Source: Chrysophaeum taylorii (lineage: Eukaryota; Sar; Pelagophyceae; Pelagomonadales; Pelagomonadaceae). Taken from it: a stretch of DNA of 63,073 nt. Under the pieces are notes generated by a model. That model saw nothing but the letters and a program-made list of their open reading frames with translations, had not been told where the DNA came from and made no database searches. Shown in pieces: positions 62,260 to 63,073 of the stretch; the first letter of the stretch is position 1; each line of letters opens with the position of its first letter. The translations under genes and the position numbers were made by a program. Location of the stretch: contig JAQMWT010000607.1 of the NCBI GenBank assembly GCA_029834535.1, positions 1-63,073 of the forward strand. Direction: 5' to 3'.

Positions 62260-63073
62260 GCAAACCCACGACCGATCAAGATGACGCTCGCGGTTTGACG
62301 CCAGCAAAGCCGAGTGTCTCAGAAAGCAGATCACTGAGTGGTGTCGCGATGGAGTCATCCGACCGGCGAACTCTCCGTGGGGATTCCCTGTACTGATGCT
62401 GCCTAAGAAGGGAGCAGAGGCCGGGACGTCGAATGCTCGTGCTGCAGTTGACTTGCGTCAGCTCAATGATCAGCTGGTCAATGACATTTGGCCGAATATT
62501 CGTCAAGATGATGCTTTGGCTTTTCTTGCCATGCGCCGTTGGCGGACGTGCATTGATATTCGATGGGGTTATCATAACTTACGTTTGGACGCCGCTAGTC
62601 AGGACGCTGTTACGATGGTTAGTCCACTTGGAGCCCCACGTTTTTGCGCTTGCTCTTGGAGTAAAAACAGCAGGAGCTCTCTTTGTAAGCAGATGGCTAG
62701 CGATTTGTCCACATGGATGTATAGGACTTGGTCGCGTTTGTCGACGATATTATGATGGGATCGGATGAACTCCATCGACATTTACAAGTCTTGATTGAAG
62801 CTGCAGCCATTTAGCACAGCGAGGATATGGTGGACGAATTTCGAAGTTCCACCTCCTCAAGGATGAAATCGAGTTTTGGGACATATTTCGACTCCGGAGG
62901 CTTGAAGCCGAATCCCCACGACGTTAGTGCGTTACAGCAGATGCCGATTCCCGGTACGTTGCCCGCGTCCCTGAAGACCCATTCGATCTTTCTCGCAACT
63001 TTGCCGCCGTATGAGAAAACTATTCGAAGATTGTGGAGCCAGCAATAGGCGTAGACTGAACGAAGTGGTTTGG
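62260..63073 (+). pseudogene. Gypsy-3 reverse transcriptase fragment
   Basis: Pieces of RT in several frames: DGVIRPANSPWGFPVLMLPKKGAEAGTS-like start (62350-62430), AVDLRQLNDQL, CIDIRWGYHNLRLDA (first catalytic Asp), a TWMYRTW segment near 62720 and the VDDIMMG-like active site near 62740. Small indels break it at least three times. The window ends inside the domain. Confidence 0.8.

Larger units (their letters stand above)
55603..63073 (+). mobile_element. Gypsy-3, diverged Ty3/gypsy element with a methyltransferase (partial)
   Basis: Domain order is the same as in Gypsy-2: Gag with coiled coil, zinc knuckle, protease with DGMAD, beta-rich domain, cytosine-C5 methyltransferase and RT. Protein similarity to Gypsy-2 is clear in protease, methyltransferase and RT, but nucleotide similarity is low, so it is a separate lineage. 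The RT is heavily frameshifted and runs out of the window. The methyltransferase frame is open. Confidence 0.88.

Overview
This is nuclear DNA from a transposon-rich, intron-poor eukaryote. Only a few ordinary host genes can be recognised. They are a 1192-codon intronless gene for a PH/PDZ/helical-repeat protein (8820-12398), the APC1 scaffold subunit of the anaphase-promoting complex (45856-51482, one likely short intron), and a possible small PCNA-binding protein gene (54183-54902, minus). Isolated, nearly intronless genes in a mass of LTR elements would fit a florideophyte red alga. A dinoflagellate or another protist cannot be excluded from sequence alone.

Layout. 1-2860: start of a Copia-type element on the minus strand (LTR, half-tRNA primer site, small ORF) and small repeats. 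2862-8672: a Helitron-like element split by Gypsy-1 (3259-7982). 8820-12398: host gene. 12399-24361: a Copia-type locus with a plus-strand LTR end, primer site and small ORF, a decayed minus-strand gag-pol (22883 to 14253), and a small LTR element with a coiled-coil ORF. 24362-37387: head-to-tail Helitron-like copies, the last split by Gypsy-2 (26863-36653). 37388-44697: a non-LTR retrotransposon with a RING-like finger, a reverse transcriptase and a PD-(D/E)XK-like endonuclease. 44697-45797: another Helitron-like copy. 45856-51482: APC1. 51483-55349: poorly recognisable sequence with the PIP-box ORF and transposase-like fragments. 55350-55604: a MITE. 55603 to the window end: Gypsy-3, cut off in its reverse transcriptase.

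Main result. Two diverged Gypsy elements (Gypsy-2 and Gypsy-3) and the Copia element all carry a cytosine-C5 DNA methyltransferase-like domain inside pol. The Gypsy domains lie between protease and reverse transcriptase. The Copia domain lies between protease and integrase and is a different type. Gypsy-2 and Gypsy-3 keep motif I, the PPC of motif IV, the motif VI glutamate, the motif VIII RxR and a motif X-like end despite strong divergence. This suggests selection for a working enzyme. From memory, retrotransposon-encoded DNA methyltransferases have been described in dinoflagellates and a streptophyte alga. Finding both a Gypsy and a Copia version in one 63-kb window, at different positions in pol, is the observation most worth following up. 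A second distinctive feature is the Copia-type primer site, which matches the anticodon arm of initiator tRNA-Met (half-tRNA priming) and is followed at two loci by the same family of small ORF.

All three large pol regions carry frameshifts or stops, so these copies look defective. Gypsy-1 and Gypsy-2 have nearly identical LTR pairs and are therefore recent insertions.
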